Shown here in pieces: positions 25,407 through 34,230 of a DNA stretch of 50,004 bases. The position numbers and the translations under genes were made by a program. Positions within the stretch are counted from its first letter, which is position 1. Every line of letters begins with the position of its first letter. Origin of the DNA: an uncultured Bacteroidia bacterium (GTDB lineage Bacteria; Bacteroidota; Bacteroidia; Bacteroidales; F082); the NCBI GenBank assembly GCA_913009755.1, contig CAJVWU010000019.1, forward strand, positions 1-50,004, in the 5' to 3' direction. The notes under the pieces are model-generated. The model had not been told where the DNA came from. It ran no database searches and saw only the letters and a program-made list of their open reading frames with translations.

Positions 25407-25826
25407 TCAATACCTTTCCCTTTCGGAGAAGAAAAAACCGCTTTCAACCAGGGCATTTTCGTCACTATCGGAACCATGGACCGCATTGGCTTCAATGCTT
25501 GTGCCATATAATTTCCTGATAGTGCCTTCTTCAGCTTCTTCCGGGTTGGTCGCGCCGATATAATCTCGGTAGGCCTGGACGGCATTTTGTTTTTCAAGGA
25601 TTGCCGCAACAATCGGGCCTGATGACATAAAAGTTGTCAGGCTTTCGTAAAAGGGCCTTTCTTTATGAACAGCATAAAACCTCTGTGCTTCTTTTTTGCT
25701 CAAACGTGTGTATTTCATGGCTTTTATCCTGAACCCGCCCCGGATGACCTGGTCAATTATTTTGCCCGTATAACCTTTTGATATGGCTGTAGGCTTGATC
25801 ATTGTAAATGTGATGTTTCCTGACAT
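25407..25826 (-). CDS. ndk: Nucleoside diphosphate kinase
   Basis: This 139-residue protein has the normal length for Ndk, which transfers the gamma-phosphate between nucleoside triphosphates and diphosphates through a phosphohistidine. The sequence begins with the family strand TFTMIKPTA, has the Kpn-loop region, RPFY near 57-60, and the active-site motif NAVHGSDS with the catalytic histidine at residue 117. The C-terminus is FFFSERERY. It is a monocistronic minus-strand gene whose promoter-like box (25851-25858) lies 24 bp upstream. Confidence 0.97.
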   Translation of the reverse strand: MSGNITFTMIKPTAISKGYTGKIIDQVIRGGFRIKAMKYTRLSKKEAQRFYAVHKERPFYESLTTFMSSGPIVAAILEKQNAVQAYRDYIGATNPEEAEEGTIRKLYGTSIEANAVHGSDSDENALVESGFFFSERERY

Positions 25827-25850
25827 TGCTACTGTGTGTTAAAATTTGCG

Positions 25851-25858
25851 CAAAAATA
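25851..25858 (-). promoter_or_regulatory. TAnnTTTG -7 box for ndk
   Basis: The minus-strand reading is TATTTTTG, 24 bp before the ndk start. No -33 match lies at a normal spacing. Confidence 0.45.
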
Positions 25859-26056
25859 AAAGATTCATTCAAACTTGTACAAGAATTACGAAATGACAAA
25901 ATATTTAAATTACCAATTTGTATAGCAAATGCAAAAAAGCCGAACCCCGGTTAAAACAAGTGGCAACGGGGATGTTTTCCACTTATCCTTTGTCCCGTAC
26001 AGGCGAAAGGGCATGCCAGACGATTTAAGATCAATTAACATTTGGTTAATTTGATA

Positions 26057-26089
26057 CCGGTTAAACCGGCAGATAATTCCCTATCTTTG
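26057..26089 (+). promoter_or_regulatory. Promoter of the NrnA-like gene with palindrome
   Basis: TATCTTTG at 26082-26089 is a -7 box 18 bp before the ATG at 26108. A perfect palindrome CCGGTT-A-AACCGG (26057-26069) lies just upstream and could be an operator. The box lies downstream of the longer possible start at 26042 and so supports the 26108 start. Confidence 0.5.
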
Positions 26090-26107
26090 CGGCTGTTTTT
26101 TGAGCCC

Positions 26108-27139
26108 ATGTTAAATATACAACAACAAAGCGAACTGAGGATACTTTTGGGAGAGAGTAAAAAAATTGTTGTCACAACACACAACAACCCTGATGGCGAT
26201 GCAATGGGCTCATTGTTGGCCATGTATCATTATCTGAGAAAAAAAGGCCATGATGTATCGGCTGTTGTGCCCAATCAGTTCCCCGGCTTTTACAGCTGGA
26301 TGCCCGGTACGGATGATATCCTGATTTATGAAAAGACGGCCAAAAAAATACAAAAACTGCTGGCGGGGGCCCAATTGATCTTTTGCCTCGACTACAATGC
26401 CATTGAACGATTTGGGGCTCCTTCCGAAATTCTGGCCAGGGTTCCGGGTAAACGGATAATGATTGACCACCACGTTGACCCAAGCCCCGATCACTTTGAT
26501 TATAATTTTTCAGTGGTCAATACTTCCTCATCGGGTGAGCTGGTCTATGATTTTATTGTAATGATGGGGGATAAACCCTTGCTTGACAAACCCATTGCCG
26601 ACTGCCTTTATACAAGCATAGTAACCGATACGGGGTCGTTTAGTTACGCAGCCAACAATGCCAAAACCTATCAGGTAACCGCCGAACTGGTTTCGCTGGG
26701 CGTGAATGCTTCGCAGGTCCACCGGTTGATTTACGATACGTTTACTGAAAACCGTTTGCGGCTGCTCGGACATGCCATCAGCAACCGGATGATCGTTTTG
26801 GATGATTTTCATACCGCACTGGTATATCTTACCAAAGACGACCTTAAAAAATATGATTTTAAAGTGGGCGATACGGAAGGTATCGTGAACTACCCGTTGA
26901 TGATGGATAAAATCAATTTGTCCATCTTATTAACGGAAAAGGAAAATATGATCAGGATGTCCTTCCGTTCAAAAGGCGGGTTTCCTGCTAACCAACTGGT
27001 CAGTAAGTATTTTAACGGAGGAGGCCATCTCAATGCTGCCGGTGGGAAATCGTTTGCCACCATGGAAAAAACCATTGAAAAGGTGAAGGAAGTTTTACCG
27101 GAATACCGGAAAGAACTGGACTTTAAATTGAATTACTGA
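26108..27139 (+). CDS. DHH-family phosphoesterase, NrnA-like (nanoRNase/pAp phosphatase)
   Basis: The protein has 343 residues from the chosen start. The DHH domain is clear: NNPDGDAMGS supplies the metal-binding Asp29 and Asp31, LDYNA gives Asp95, and DHH is at 120-122. A DHHA1 domain with the GGGHLNAAGG motif closes the protein. Relatives degrade short oligoribonucleotides and dephosphorylate 3'-phosphoadenosine 5'-phosphate. The ATG at 26108 is preferred to 26042 because the promoter box at 26082-26089 lies between them and the extra 22 residues are not typical. Its stop overlaps the start of the FKBP lipoprotein gene by one base (TGATG), indicating co-translation. Confidence 0.9.
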   Translation: MLNIQQQSELRILLGESKKIVVTTHNNPDGDAMGSLLAMYHYLRKKGHDVSAVVPNQFPGFYSWMPGTDDILIYEKTAKKIQKLLAGAQLIFCLDYNAIERFGAPSEILARVPGKRIMIDHHVDPSPDHFDYNFSVVNTSSSGELVYDFIVMMGDKPLLDKPIADCLYTSIVTDTGSFSYAANNAKTYQVTAELVSLGVNASQVHRLIYDTFTENRLRLLGHAISNRMIVLDDFHTALVYLTKDDLKKYDFKVGDTEGIVNYPLMMDKINLSILLTEKENMIRMSFRSKGGFPANQLVSKYFNGGGHLNAAGGKSFATMEKTIEKVKEVLPEYRKELDFKLNY

Positions 27140-27672
27140 TGAATACGGCTGTTTATATCAATTTAATCATGTTCCTGATGTCTTTTTCAATCAGTTGCAA
27201 TCAAAACCCCCGTCCGGTGAATGAAGAGGCCCACCCGAAAGTATCGCAGCAGGAGACACTTATAAAAGCCAACCGTTACCTGGTAAAATCTGAAAATGAA
27301 GAAATTGACAATTACATTGCACGCCACGGGTGGAATATGGAAAAAACAGGCAGCGGACTGAGGTATATGATCTATCAGCACGGCAACGGCCCCCTTGCAA
27401 AAAAAGGGCAGGTAGCCGTACTGAATTATAAACTGATGCTGATTACGGGCGATGTACTTTATTCATCCGACTCCACCGGCCCCCTGGTTTTTGAGATCGG
27501 GCATGGCGGTGTGGAAAGCGGGCTGGAAGAAGCTTTGCTGCTCCTTAGAAAAGGGGACAAGGCCATGTTGGTCATCCCATCACACCTGGCCCACGGACTG
27601 CTGGGTGATCAAAAGAAAATACCGCCCCGGTCAACCGTGGTTTATAATATTGAAGTTGTTAACCTTAAATAG
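27139..27672 (+). CDS. Single-domain FKBP-type prolyl isomerase lipoprotein, GldI-like
   Basis: The protein has 177 residues with a lipoprotein signal peptide and cysteine at residue 20 (SFSISC). One FKBP domain spans about 75-176. Its active site is only partly conserved: the usual VIPGW becomes GVESGLE, and AYG is AHG. Size, lipobox and the preceding DHH phosphoesterase gene resemble GldI, the prolyl isomerase linked to gliding and T9SS function in Bacteroidota; I do not assign the symbol. The start overlaps the phosphoesterase stop by one base. It is probably periplasm-facing and helps fold secreted proteins. Confidence 0.8.
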   Translation: MNTAVYINLIMFLMSFSISCNQNPRPVNEEAHPKVSQQETLIKANRYLVKSENEEIDNYIARHGWNMEKTGSGLRYMIYQHGNGPLAKKGQVAVLNYKLMLITGDVLYSSDSTGPLVFEIGHGGVESGLEEALLLLRKGDKAMLVIPSHLAHGLLGDQKKIPPRSTVVYNIEVVNLK

Positions 27673-27701
27673 ATAAATTAAAGAATTAAAATTTTAAAAA
27701 C

Positions 27702-28610
27702 ATGAAACGAACAACATTTTTATTAGCTGTTGCCATGGCCTGGACTACCGTAATGATGGTTTCCTGCCAATCGGGCAACAAAAGCAAATTTCCCGGTTTT
27801 AAAAAAACACAATCCGGCCTTTATTATAAATTTTATAAAAAAGGCAACGACACCACCACGCCAAAAATCGGCCAGTATATGGATGTGGTGATGATTTATG
27901 GTACGGATGACTCCGTGCTTTTTGACAGCCGGAACCTTCCCGAGCTTGAGCAAATGCAGGTGCCCATGATCACTTCTGTTTTCCCTGGCGATATTTACGA
28001 AGGTTTCTCCATGATGCATGTAGGCGACAGTGCTTCATTTAAGATGCCGGCCGACTCGGTGTGGCTGAAACTGTTCAGGATGCACCAGGCACCTCCCGGA
28101 ATGGATTCTGTTGAGTATCTTACCTTTGATATCAAGCTCAATGAGGTAATATCTGCCGATACCATGCGTGCCCGTAAGGAAGCCAAGCAAAAAGCTGCCC
28201 TGGAAAAAGAAAAAACAGAGCGGGCTCAATACGTTGCCAAAAACTATCCCAATGCGAAGCCCACTGCCAACGGGCTGTATTATATCAGGACGAAAAAAGG
28301 AAGTGGAAATAAACCGGAAAAAGGACAGACCGTAAAAGTGAACTACACCGGTAAATTCCTGGACGGAACGGTTTTCGACAGTTCGGTAACCCGCGGCAAA
28401 CCCATTGAGTTTGCCATCGGACAGGGTCAGGTGATCCCCGGTTGGGATGAAGGCATTGCCATGATGAGAAAAGGTGAAAAAGCCGTGCTGATCATCCCTT
28501 CAAACCTGGCTTACGGACAGGGAAGGGGTAAAATCCCCCCTTATTCCACCCTGGTATTTGATGTGGAATTGGTAGATATTCAAAATGCCGCTAAGGGAAA
28601 TAAAAAGTAA
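27702..28610 (+). CDS. Two-domain FKBP-type prolyl isomerase lipoprotein
   Basis: The protein has 302 residues with a lipobox ending at Cys22 (MVSC). The first FKBP-like domain (about 35-150) is degenerate: it keeps the fold pattern but lacks the FD and VIPGW active-site motifs. After a charged linker, the second domain (about 185-296) is canonical, with VNYTGKFLDGTVFDSS, EFAIGQGQVIPGWDEG, LAYGQGRGKIPP and LVFDVELVDI, so this domain should be catalytic. It lies 29 bp after the single-domain FKBP gene and ends at a strong terminator-like hairpin. It probably acts in the periplasm as an isomerase and chaperone for exported proteins. Confidence 0.9.
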   Translation: MKRTTFLLAVAMAWTTVMMVSCQSGNKSKFPGFKKTQSGLYYKFYKKGNDTTTPKIGQYMDVVMIYGTDDSVLFDSRNLPELEQMQVPMITSVFPGDIYEGFSMMHVGDSASFKMPADSVWLKLFRMHQAPPGMDSVEYLTFDIKLNEVISADTMRARKEAKQKAALEKEKTERAQYVAKNYPNAKPTANGLYYIRTKKGSGNKPEKGQTVKVNYTGKFLDGTVFDSSVTRGKPIEFAIGQGQVIPGWDEGIAMMRKGEKAVLIIPSNLAYGQGRGKIPPYSTLVFDVELVDIQNAAKGNKK

Positions 28611-28626
28611 AGGTTAAAATGATATA

Positions 28627-28663
28627 ACTACGGAAAGCTTTTGTTAACAAGGTTTTCCGTAGT
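28627..28663 (+). terminator. Hairpin terminator after the two-domain FKBP gene
   Basis: Arms ACTACGGAAA (28627-28636) and TTTCCGTAGT (28654-28663) form a perfect 10-bp stem that can extend inward with wobble pairs. It is followed by the moderately U-rich CTTATTAG. It lies 17 bp after the stop. Confidence 0.65.
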
Positions 28664-28771
28664 CTTATTAGCTTTGGCAGTTTGGATGGTCTGTTGAGTA
28701 CAACATGAAAATGGACATTTATCAAGTTTATTCTTTGGGTTTATTTTGTAAAACATGAAATTCGTCGGGAA

Positions 28772-30124
28772 ATGAAAAAAACAGCATTCCAGTTTTTCTT
28801 GTTTTTGCTTGTCATTGTATTGGTCGTATCCTGCTCATCTTCTTCTAATGAAAACGACAGGTTCAACGGGTTTGAATATGCCGGAAACGGGGTGTACCGA
28901 CAGGTGCATTACCGGGGAAACAACAAGCCTGTCTGGCAGGATTCTGACTGGGTCACGGTCAGAATGGATTACCGGCTGAAGGATACGGTTTTATATTCGA
29001 GCAAAAACAGCAGTGGCGATTCGCTGACCTTTGCCATGATGACACCCATGTTTAAAGGTGACCTTTATGAAGGCATTAAAACGATGGGAGTGGGCGATTC
29101 GGTTACCTTTGTTGTGGTAGCCGATTCATTTTTTCTAAAAACAGCCCATCTGACCGAACTGCCCTCTTTTGTCAGGCCCGGCAGCCCCATGTATTTTGAT
29201 GTAAAACTGATGGGGCATTACACCGAAAAGGAATATGAAGCCCTGCTTAAAAAGAAAAAGAAGGAACAACGGCAAATCGAAATTGAGAAACTGGACAACT
29301 ACCTGAAAGAAAATAAGATAGCTATTAATCCTACCGCTTCCGGCCTGTATTTTATCCCCATCGAAAAAGGAAGCGGGCGAAAGCCGGAAAAAGGGGAGAT
29401 GTGCCGCGTTTACCTCGAGGTGAAACAATTGGATGGCACCTTGTTGTTCAACAATTTTGACAAAGACCCCCTTGATGTGGAATATGGGAAACATTTCGAC
29501 ACACAAGGTTTTCAGGAAGGCCTCGGCATGCTGCGAGAAGGGGGCAAGGCTACTCTTATTGTCCCTTCGCCCATTGGCGTGGGTGAAAAAGGCAGGGAAG
29601 GGGTGCCGCCGTTTACCACGATTGTATATACCGTAAAACTCGACAAACTGCGTACGGTTGATGAAGTCAAAAAAGAACGGGCGGAGAAGAAAAAGCGCCG
29701 GGATGAAGAACGCAAAAGGCTGAAAGAAGCAGAAAAAAACAAGATTGCCCTTTATGTAAAAGAGCATAAAATCACCCAGGAACCCATGGAAACCGGTTTA
29801 TATATCATCAGACTGGAAGAAGGCAACGGGCCGAAACCGGAAAACGGGGACACCGTTTCGGTGGACTACACCCTTTACACCCTGCAGGGCAATATCATTG
29901 ATTCCTCACCTGAAGGAAAGCCGTTGAAGTTTATCGTAGGTAAAGGACAGGTAGTGTCTGCCTGGGATGAAGCGTTACCCCTTATGAAAACGGGTGAAAA
30001 AGTACGCCTGATCGTCCCATCCAAAATGGCTTATGGCGGCTGGGGCTATAAAAAAATAGATCCTTATACACCGCTGTTGTTTGATGTCCGGCTGGTGAAG
30101 ATCAGGAAAGGGAAACAAGAGTAA
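28772..30124 (+). CDS. Three-domain FKBP-type prolyl isomerase lipoprotein
   Basis: The protein has 450 residues with a lipobox at Cys21 (VVSC). Three FKBP-like domains follow. Domain 1 (about 35-150) is degenerate. Domain 2 (about 185-290; GLYFIPIEKGSGRKPEKGE) has lost the VIPGW and AYG motifs. Domain 3 (about 340-448; VSVDYTLYTLQGNIIDSS, GKGQVVSAWDE, MAYGG) keeps most catalytic positions, although the usual FD is ID. A Lys/Glu/Arg-rich probable coiled coil (about 290-335) joins domains 2 and 3. It is the third FKBP lipoprotein in a row, separated from the second by 161 bp with a terminator. It is probably a periplasmic folding factor with accessory substrate-binding domains. Confidence 0.88.
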   Translation: MKKTAFQFFLFLLVIVLVVSCSSSSNENDRFNGFEYAGNGVYRQVHYRGNNKPVWQDSDWVTVRMDYRLKDTVLYSSKNSSGDSLTFAMMTPMFKGDLYEGIKTMGVGDSVTFVVVADSFFLKTAHLTELPSFVRPGSPMYFDVKLMGHYTEKEYEALLKKKKKEQRQIEIEKLDNYLKENKIAINPTASGLYFIPIEKGSGRKPEKGEMCRVYLEVKQLDGTLLFNNFDKDPLDVEYGKHFDTQGFQEGLGMLREGGKATLIVPSPIGVGEKGREGVPPFTTIVYTVKLDKLRTVDEVKKERAEKKKRRDEERKRLKEAEKNKIALYVKEHKITQEPMETGLYIIRLEEGNGPKPENGDTVSVDYTLYTLQGNIIDSSPEGKPLKFIVGKGQVVSAWDEALPLMKTGEKVRLIVPSKMAYGGWGYKKIDPYTPLLFDVRLVKIRKGKQE

Positions 30125-30139
30125 AGAGCCTAAAAATAT

Positions 30140-30264
30140 GTCCTCGTTTGCAACGAGGACAAGTTTTTATCTGCATTTTCAATGCAGTTTTAGTTTCATC
30201 AAATATTGATAGTCAGTGTGCATTATAAATGCATGAATAGCACCATCCTCGTTGTAAACGAGGA
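30140..30264. repeat. REPIN-like element with two pairs of hairpins
   Basis: The outer palindromes share a core: GTCCTCGTT/AACGAGGAC (30140-30148 and 30152-30160) and TCCTCGTT/AACGAGGA (30246-30253 and 30257-30264). The inner ones share another: CTGCATT/AATGCAG (30171-30177 and 30181-30187) and TGCATT/AATGCA around 30219-30234. This nested symmetry is typical of a REP doublet. It fills the convergent gap between the FKBP gene and the outer-membrane protein gene and may also end transcription. Confidence 0.7.
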
Positions 30265-30279
30265 CGAGGCACTGTTACA

Positions 30280-31248
30280 TCAAAACCTGAAAGTATAAGA
30301 AAGTGAAATTTGCTGCCGCCGGAAGAAGCCCAGTTCCAGGACAACAAAATTGTGGTCGTTTACCATGAGCGAGCCACCGAAAATAAAGTTCCATGGATAA
30401 GTTGCCCTGACATCCGCCATATAGGTTGCCTTATCGCCGAAAATGATTTCAAAACCCGGTAAGATATCCTTTACGTCCACTTCCCCTGCAAAGTGATGGC
30501 TGTCTTTCATGAACAGGGTCCCCAGCCAGAAAGCGCCTTTTGCCTTTTTTCCGTTCCGGCCAAGCAGAATGCCCGCTTTTGCACTGAAACGCTGATAGAT
30601 CAGGTTGTCTTCCAGGCTTGTGGGATTGGTTACCGAATATTCATAACTAAGGAGCAGAAAAAAACCTTTGTACCCGGTGCTCACGGTAGCCCCAAACCCG
30701 TAAACCGGCCCGTTGTAATAGATTTTGTCTGTTAACTCAAAAGTTGTGTCAATTTTAATATCCCCTATCCCCGGCACATTTTCAATAATTACGGAGGGGA
30801 CACTCATGTTAGGCGTTGTTCTCCCCTCGGTATAACCAAACAACCCGTACACATTCAGAAACGGAAAAAGCCAGAAATCGGGCCGTATGGTTACGCTCAC
30901 TTCTCCGGATTTGGTATTCTGATAAACCGTGTCGGCCCGGGCGGTCAGGTTGTTTTTTGTGCTGTACATCCGCAGGTTGCTGCTGATGTAAGGTTGCTCA
31001 AAAGCGGTGAAGGTGATGCCTGTTCCAAAAGGCAAAGGCAGGATCATGCCGTTGTTCCGCCGTTTTTTACCGCAAAAGGGTGGATGCTGCGATATGGGGT
31101 TTGCATTTTGATGCAGGTGGGCTGCTGACTGGTGGCCAAACCACCGGTAGGTTTTTTCCGGCATGCCACTGAAACCTCCCGATTGCCCGTAAATTCCTGT
31201 TGCACTGATTATCAGTGCTAAAAATAAAACAATACCAATCTTTCTCAA
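30280..31248 (-). CDS. Predicted outer-membrane beta-barrel protein
   Basis: The protein has 322 residues with a signal peptide (about 1-21, ending GIYGQ). A short basic and His-rich segment (about 35-65) is followed by an alternating strand pattern to the end (FGTGITFTAFEQPYIS, GLFGYTEGRT, GFFLLLSYEYSVTN) and a terminal aromatic strand SLSYTFRF that fits BAM recognition. It resembles uncharacterised Bacteroidota transporter-like or OmpA-barrel-like proteins. No ligand is evident. It is monocistronic. Confidence 0.75.
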   Translation of the reverse strand: MRKIGIVLFLALIISATGIYGQSGGFSGMPEKTYRWFGHQSAAHLHQNANPISQHPPFCGKKRRNNGMILPLPFGTGITFTAFEQPYISSNLRMYSTKNNLTARADTVYQNTKSGEVSVTIRPDFWLFPFLNVYGLFGYTEGRTTPNMSVPSVIIENVPGIGDIKIDTTFELTDKIYYNGPVYGFGATVSTGYKGFFLLLSYEYSVTNPTSLEDNLIYQRFSAKAGILLGRNGKKAKGAFWLGTLFMKDSHHFAGEVDVKDILPGFEIIFGDKATYMADVRATYPWNFIFGGSLMVNDHNFVVLELGFFRRQQISLSYTFRF

Positions 31249-31366
31249 CTTCCTTCTGTTTTCATTTAAAAGCCCGCAAGATAAAAAATCCTGAAAGTAA
31301 ATTAAAATAACGGTAATCCGATTTGGATATTATGGACTAATCTGGTTAAAAGAGTTATACGAGAAC

Positions 31367-32044
31367 TTACGCGGATTGATAATCCCGTTCCCCGAATATT
31401 GCCGTACCGATACGGACAAGGGTTGCCCCTTCATCAATGGCGGTTTTATAATCATGGCTCATGCCCATTGATATTTCATGAAATTCAGGCGATCGGGCGA
31501 AAAACTCTTTTTTAAGTTGTTCAAAATACAAACGCAACTGCCTGAATTCTTTCCTGACCCGGTCCATATCATCGCTCAGGGTAGCCATCCCCATGACACC
31601 TGCAACCCGGATGTTGCTGAGGTTTTTAAATTCCCCCGAACCGAGCAGTTGAACGGCTTCGTTAATGTCCATCCCGAATTTGGTGCTCTCACGGGCGATG
31701 TGGAACTGCAAAAGGCAGGAAATGGTACGTTTGTTTTTTACCGCCTGTTTGTTGATCTCTTTCAACAGTTTCAGCCCGTCAACCGCATGGATCAGGTGAA
31801 CAAACGGGGCAATATATTTTACCTTGTTGGTTTGCATGTGCCCGATAAAATGCCACCGGATATCAGACGGCAGAAGTGGCTGTTTTTGCAAGAGTTCCTG
31901 CGCTTTGTTTTCACCGAAATCCAGTTGTCCCGCATGGTATGCCTCGCGGATGGCCTCGACGGGTTTGGTCTTGGAAACGGCAACCAGCCTTACGTTTTCC
32001 GGTATTTCACTGAGGATAGCTTCCAGATTATGTTGAATACTCAT
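31367..32044 (-). CDS. YggS/PLPBP-family pyridoxal phosphate homeostasis protein
   Basis: This 225-residue protein has the usual family length. The PLP-binding lysine is Lys25 in VAVSKTKP. GENKAQEL, WHFIGHMQTNKVKYI and GMSHDYKTAI are all canonical family motifs. The family binds PLP as a single-domain barrel and buffers vitamin B6 without known catalysis. A -7 box (32057-32064, minus) lies 12 bp before the start, and a divergent promoter for the sulfatase gene lies in the same short gap. Confidence 0.95.
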   Translation of the reverse strand: MSIQHNLEAILSEIPENVRLVAVSKTKPVEAIREAYHAGQLDFGENKAQELLQKQPLLPSDIRWHFIGHMQTNKVKYIAPFVHLIHAVDGLKLLKEINKQAVKNKRTISCLLQFHIARESTKFGMDINEAVQLLGSGEFKNLSNIRVAGVMGMATLSDDMDRVRKEFRQLRLYFEQLKKEFFARSPEFHEISMGMSHDYKTAIDEGATLVRIGTAIFGERDYQSA

Positions 32045-32056
32045 GGCAATTTTTTA

Positions 32057-32101
32057 CAAAAGTAGGAAATTCGTAATTCGTTTTCCTAATTGTTAACTTT
32101 G
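32057..32101. promoter_or_regulatory. Divergent promoter pair between YggS and sulfatase genes
   Basis: A minus-strand TACTTTTG (plus strand 32057-32064) serves the YggS gene, and a plus-strand TAACTTTG (32094-32101) serves the sulfatase gene at 32140. Both fit the TAnnTTTG -7 consensus. Confidence 0.5.
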
Positions 32102-32139
32102 CGGCGGTTTTCCTATTCTCACAAACGGGAAAGTATGAA

Positions 32140-33999
32140 ATGAGACAGTTTATCCTTTTGCTCAGGCAGTTGCTATTCTGGATGGGCGTGTTTGCCACCG
32201 AAAGGGCTGTGTTCCTGATCTGGTATTCCCGGCAGGTAATCAGGGAACAAATCCCTTTCTCCCAGGTTTTGCTGAGTTTTCTGCATGCCCTGCGGCTTGA
32301 CCTTTCCACAGCTTCCTATATCCTGGTCGTTCCGTTTTTCCTGCTGTTCATCCAAAGTTTTGTTCATGCAGGTTGGGCAAACCGACTTAACAGGATTTAT
32401 TCTTTCCTTATCATTTTCATTTACACATTGGTCAGTGTGAGCGAGATCGGCCTTTTTGGCGAATGGAAAACAAAACTTTCATACAAGGCACTGGTTTATC
32501 TGCGCCATCCCTCCGAAGTATTCAATTCGGTATCCAACAACGATCTTATTTTGTTTATCCTGATACTCATCATTCAGGTTGCCCTTTTTTATTTTTTTTA
32601 TCAGCGTTTCATCTTCCGGAAATCTGAAAACATCCAAAAAGGCAGCATTTTTGAAAAAGTAGCTTTTATCATTATTACCCCTATTTTGCTGTTTGTCGGG
32701 ATAAGGGGCGGGGTGGGGCAGATTCCCATTACGGCCAGCGACAGTTATTTTTCAAAACACAGTACGCTCAACGTGGTGGCTGTGAACAACTTGTATAATG
32801 TAACTTTCTCCGTGATTGACGATTATCAGATTGAAGAGCAAAATTATTTTAAGTTTATGCCCGATAATGAGGCACTAGCCATCGTAAACAAGATCCAAAA
32901 ATCTGAAAAAGACACTACAGTCAACATCCTCAATACTAAAAAGCCAAATATCGTCATGATATTGCTCGAAAGCTGGTCGGCTGACCTGATCGAAACCCTT
33001 TCGGGTGACACGGGGATCACCCCCCGGTTTCACAACCTGGAGAAAGAAGGCCTGCTGTTCACACAATTTTATGCTTCGGGCAACCGTACACAACAGGGGA
33101 TGGGAAGTGTGTTTGCGGGTCTTCCCGGACTCCCCGTTACAACGCTTACCGACCATCCGGAGAAATATGACTCGTTGCCCAGCCTGGTGCGCCTACTCAA
33201 CAATGACGGTTATTATTCGGCCTTCTATTTTGGTGGTGACCTCAATTACGGCAACATTAAATCCTATCTGGTTTATAACGGGTTTGACCGGCTGGTGGAA
33301 TGGAAAGATTTTTCCGGTAACCTGCCTGAAGGAAAACTGGGTGTTCAGGATGAGGGGTTGTTCAAAAGGATAGCAAAAGATATGGTCAGTTTACCCAACC
33401 CCTTTTTTCTGGCCACACTGACTTTAAGTTCGCACTCCCCCTACGATTTTCCCGGCCCACACCCCATTGACTGGCTGGAACCCGAATCTGAATTTCTGAA
33501 TTCGGCCCATTATACCGATAAATGGCTTGGTGAATTTTTTAAACAGGCAAAACGAAAACCCTGGTACGACAGCACTCTTTTCATTGTTATGGCCGACCAT
33601 TCCCATCTAACGAACCGCCATCAGCATATTGACCAGTTTGGTTACCGGAAGATACCCGTATTGTTTCTTGGAGGTGCCTTGAAAAAAGAATACCGGAACA
33701 CCCGTTCTAACCATTTATGCGGCAATGCCGACATACCGGCCACGCTTCTGGCCCAGTTGGGGATACCGCACAACCAATTTTTCTGGAGCAGGGACATGTT
33801 CAACCCCTGGTCACCTGAGTTTGCCTATTTTGAACTCACCGATGGTTTTGGCTGGAAAAGGCCGGACCGATACATTGTTTATAATGTAACGGTCCCTTTT
33901 GTTGTTTCAACCGATGTGCCGAAAAAACAACAAAACGCATTCCTGAAAGAAGGGCAGGCTTATGTTCAGGTACTTTTCAGTAAGTTTCTTGGATATTAA
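32140..33999 (+). CDS. LTA-synthase-like membrane sulfatase (phosphoglycerol/phosphoethanolamine transferase family)
   Basis: The protein has 619 residues. The N-terminal third holds about five transmembrane segments (roughly 10-30, 50-75, 85-105, 140-160 and 172-192). A large extracytoplasmic alkaline-phosphatase-fold domain (about 265-610) follows. The metal-site Glu277 (MILLESWSAD), the nucleophile Thr317 (GNRTQQG) and Asp486-His487 (MADHSH) are in place. In Gram-negative Bacteroidota, relatives probably modify lipid A or periplasmic glycans; the acceptor here is unknown. It has its own promoter and is divergent from the YggS gene. Confidence 0.9.
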   Translation: MRQFILLLRQLLFWMGVFATERAVFLIWYSRQVIREQIPFSQVLLSFLHALRLDLSTASYILVVPFFLLFIQSFVHAGWANRLNRIYSFLIIFIYTLVSVSEIGLFGEWKTKLSYKALVYLRHPSEVFNSVSNNDLILFILILIIQVALFYFFYQRFIFRKSENIQKGSIFEKVAFIIITPILLFVGIRGGVGQIPITASDSYFSKHSTLNVVAVNNLYNVTFSVIDDYQIEEQNYFKFMPDNEALAIVNKIQKSEKDTTVNILNTKKPNIVMILLESWSADLIETLSGDTGITPRFHNLEKEGLLFTQFYASGNRTQQGMGSVFAGLPGLPVTTLTDHPEKYDSLPSLVRLLNNDGYYSAFYFGGDLNYGNIKSYLVYNGFDRLVEWKDFSGNLPEGKLGVQDEGLFKRIAKDMVSLPNPFFLATLTLSSHSPYDFPGPHPIDWLEPESEFLNSAHYTDKWLGEFFKQAKRKPWYDSTLFIVMADHSHLTNRHQHIDQFGYRKIPVLFLGGALKKEYRNTRSNHLCGNADIPATLLAQLGIPHNQFFWSRDMFNPWSPEFAYFELTDGFGWKRPDRYIVYNVTVPFVVSTDVPKKQQNAFLKEGQAYVQVLFSKFLGY

Positions 34000-34148
34000 A
34001 AATTCCAGTTTTTAAACATTGAACCTGTCGCTATGAAACCACCACTAACATTCTTCGTTTAGTGTTTCAGTTGTTTTTCCCACACGCACCATGTAATTCA
34101 GCATAAGATAATCGGCACTCATCATTCCCTGCCCCATTCTTTTTTCCA

Positions 34149-34176
34149 CCCGGCGGGAACAAGGCTGCCCGCCGGG
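34149..34176. repeat. GC-rich palindrome in a convergent gap
   Basis: Arms CCCGGCGGG (34149-34157) and CCCGCCGGG (34168-34176) form a 9-bp stem. It lies between convergent genes but has no U-tract on either strand, so REP-like DNA is as likely as a terminator. Confidence 0.5.
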
Positions 34177-34230
34177 AGAAACTGCTACTAACCCGCACCC
34201 CATTAAGCGTCATAAGGGAAAAAGCCGGAG

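Noticed and set aside
26042-26107. Upstream start of the NrnA-like gene
   Set aside because: It lies upstream of the promoter box at 26082-26089, and the extra residues do not fit the family.
29135-29767. 210-codon open frame on the minus strand
   Set aside because: It is antisense to the conserved three-domain FKBP gene, has a Phe-rich composition produced by the complementary Lys-rich codons, and no family features.
31478-32065. 195-codon open frame on the plus strand
   Set aside because: It is antisense to the YggS-family gene, which has all expected motifs.
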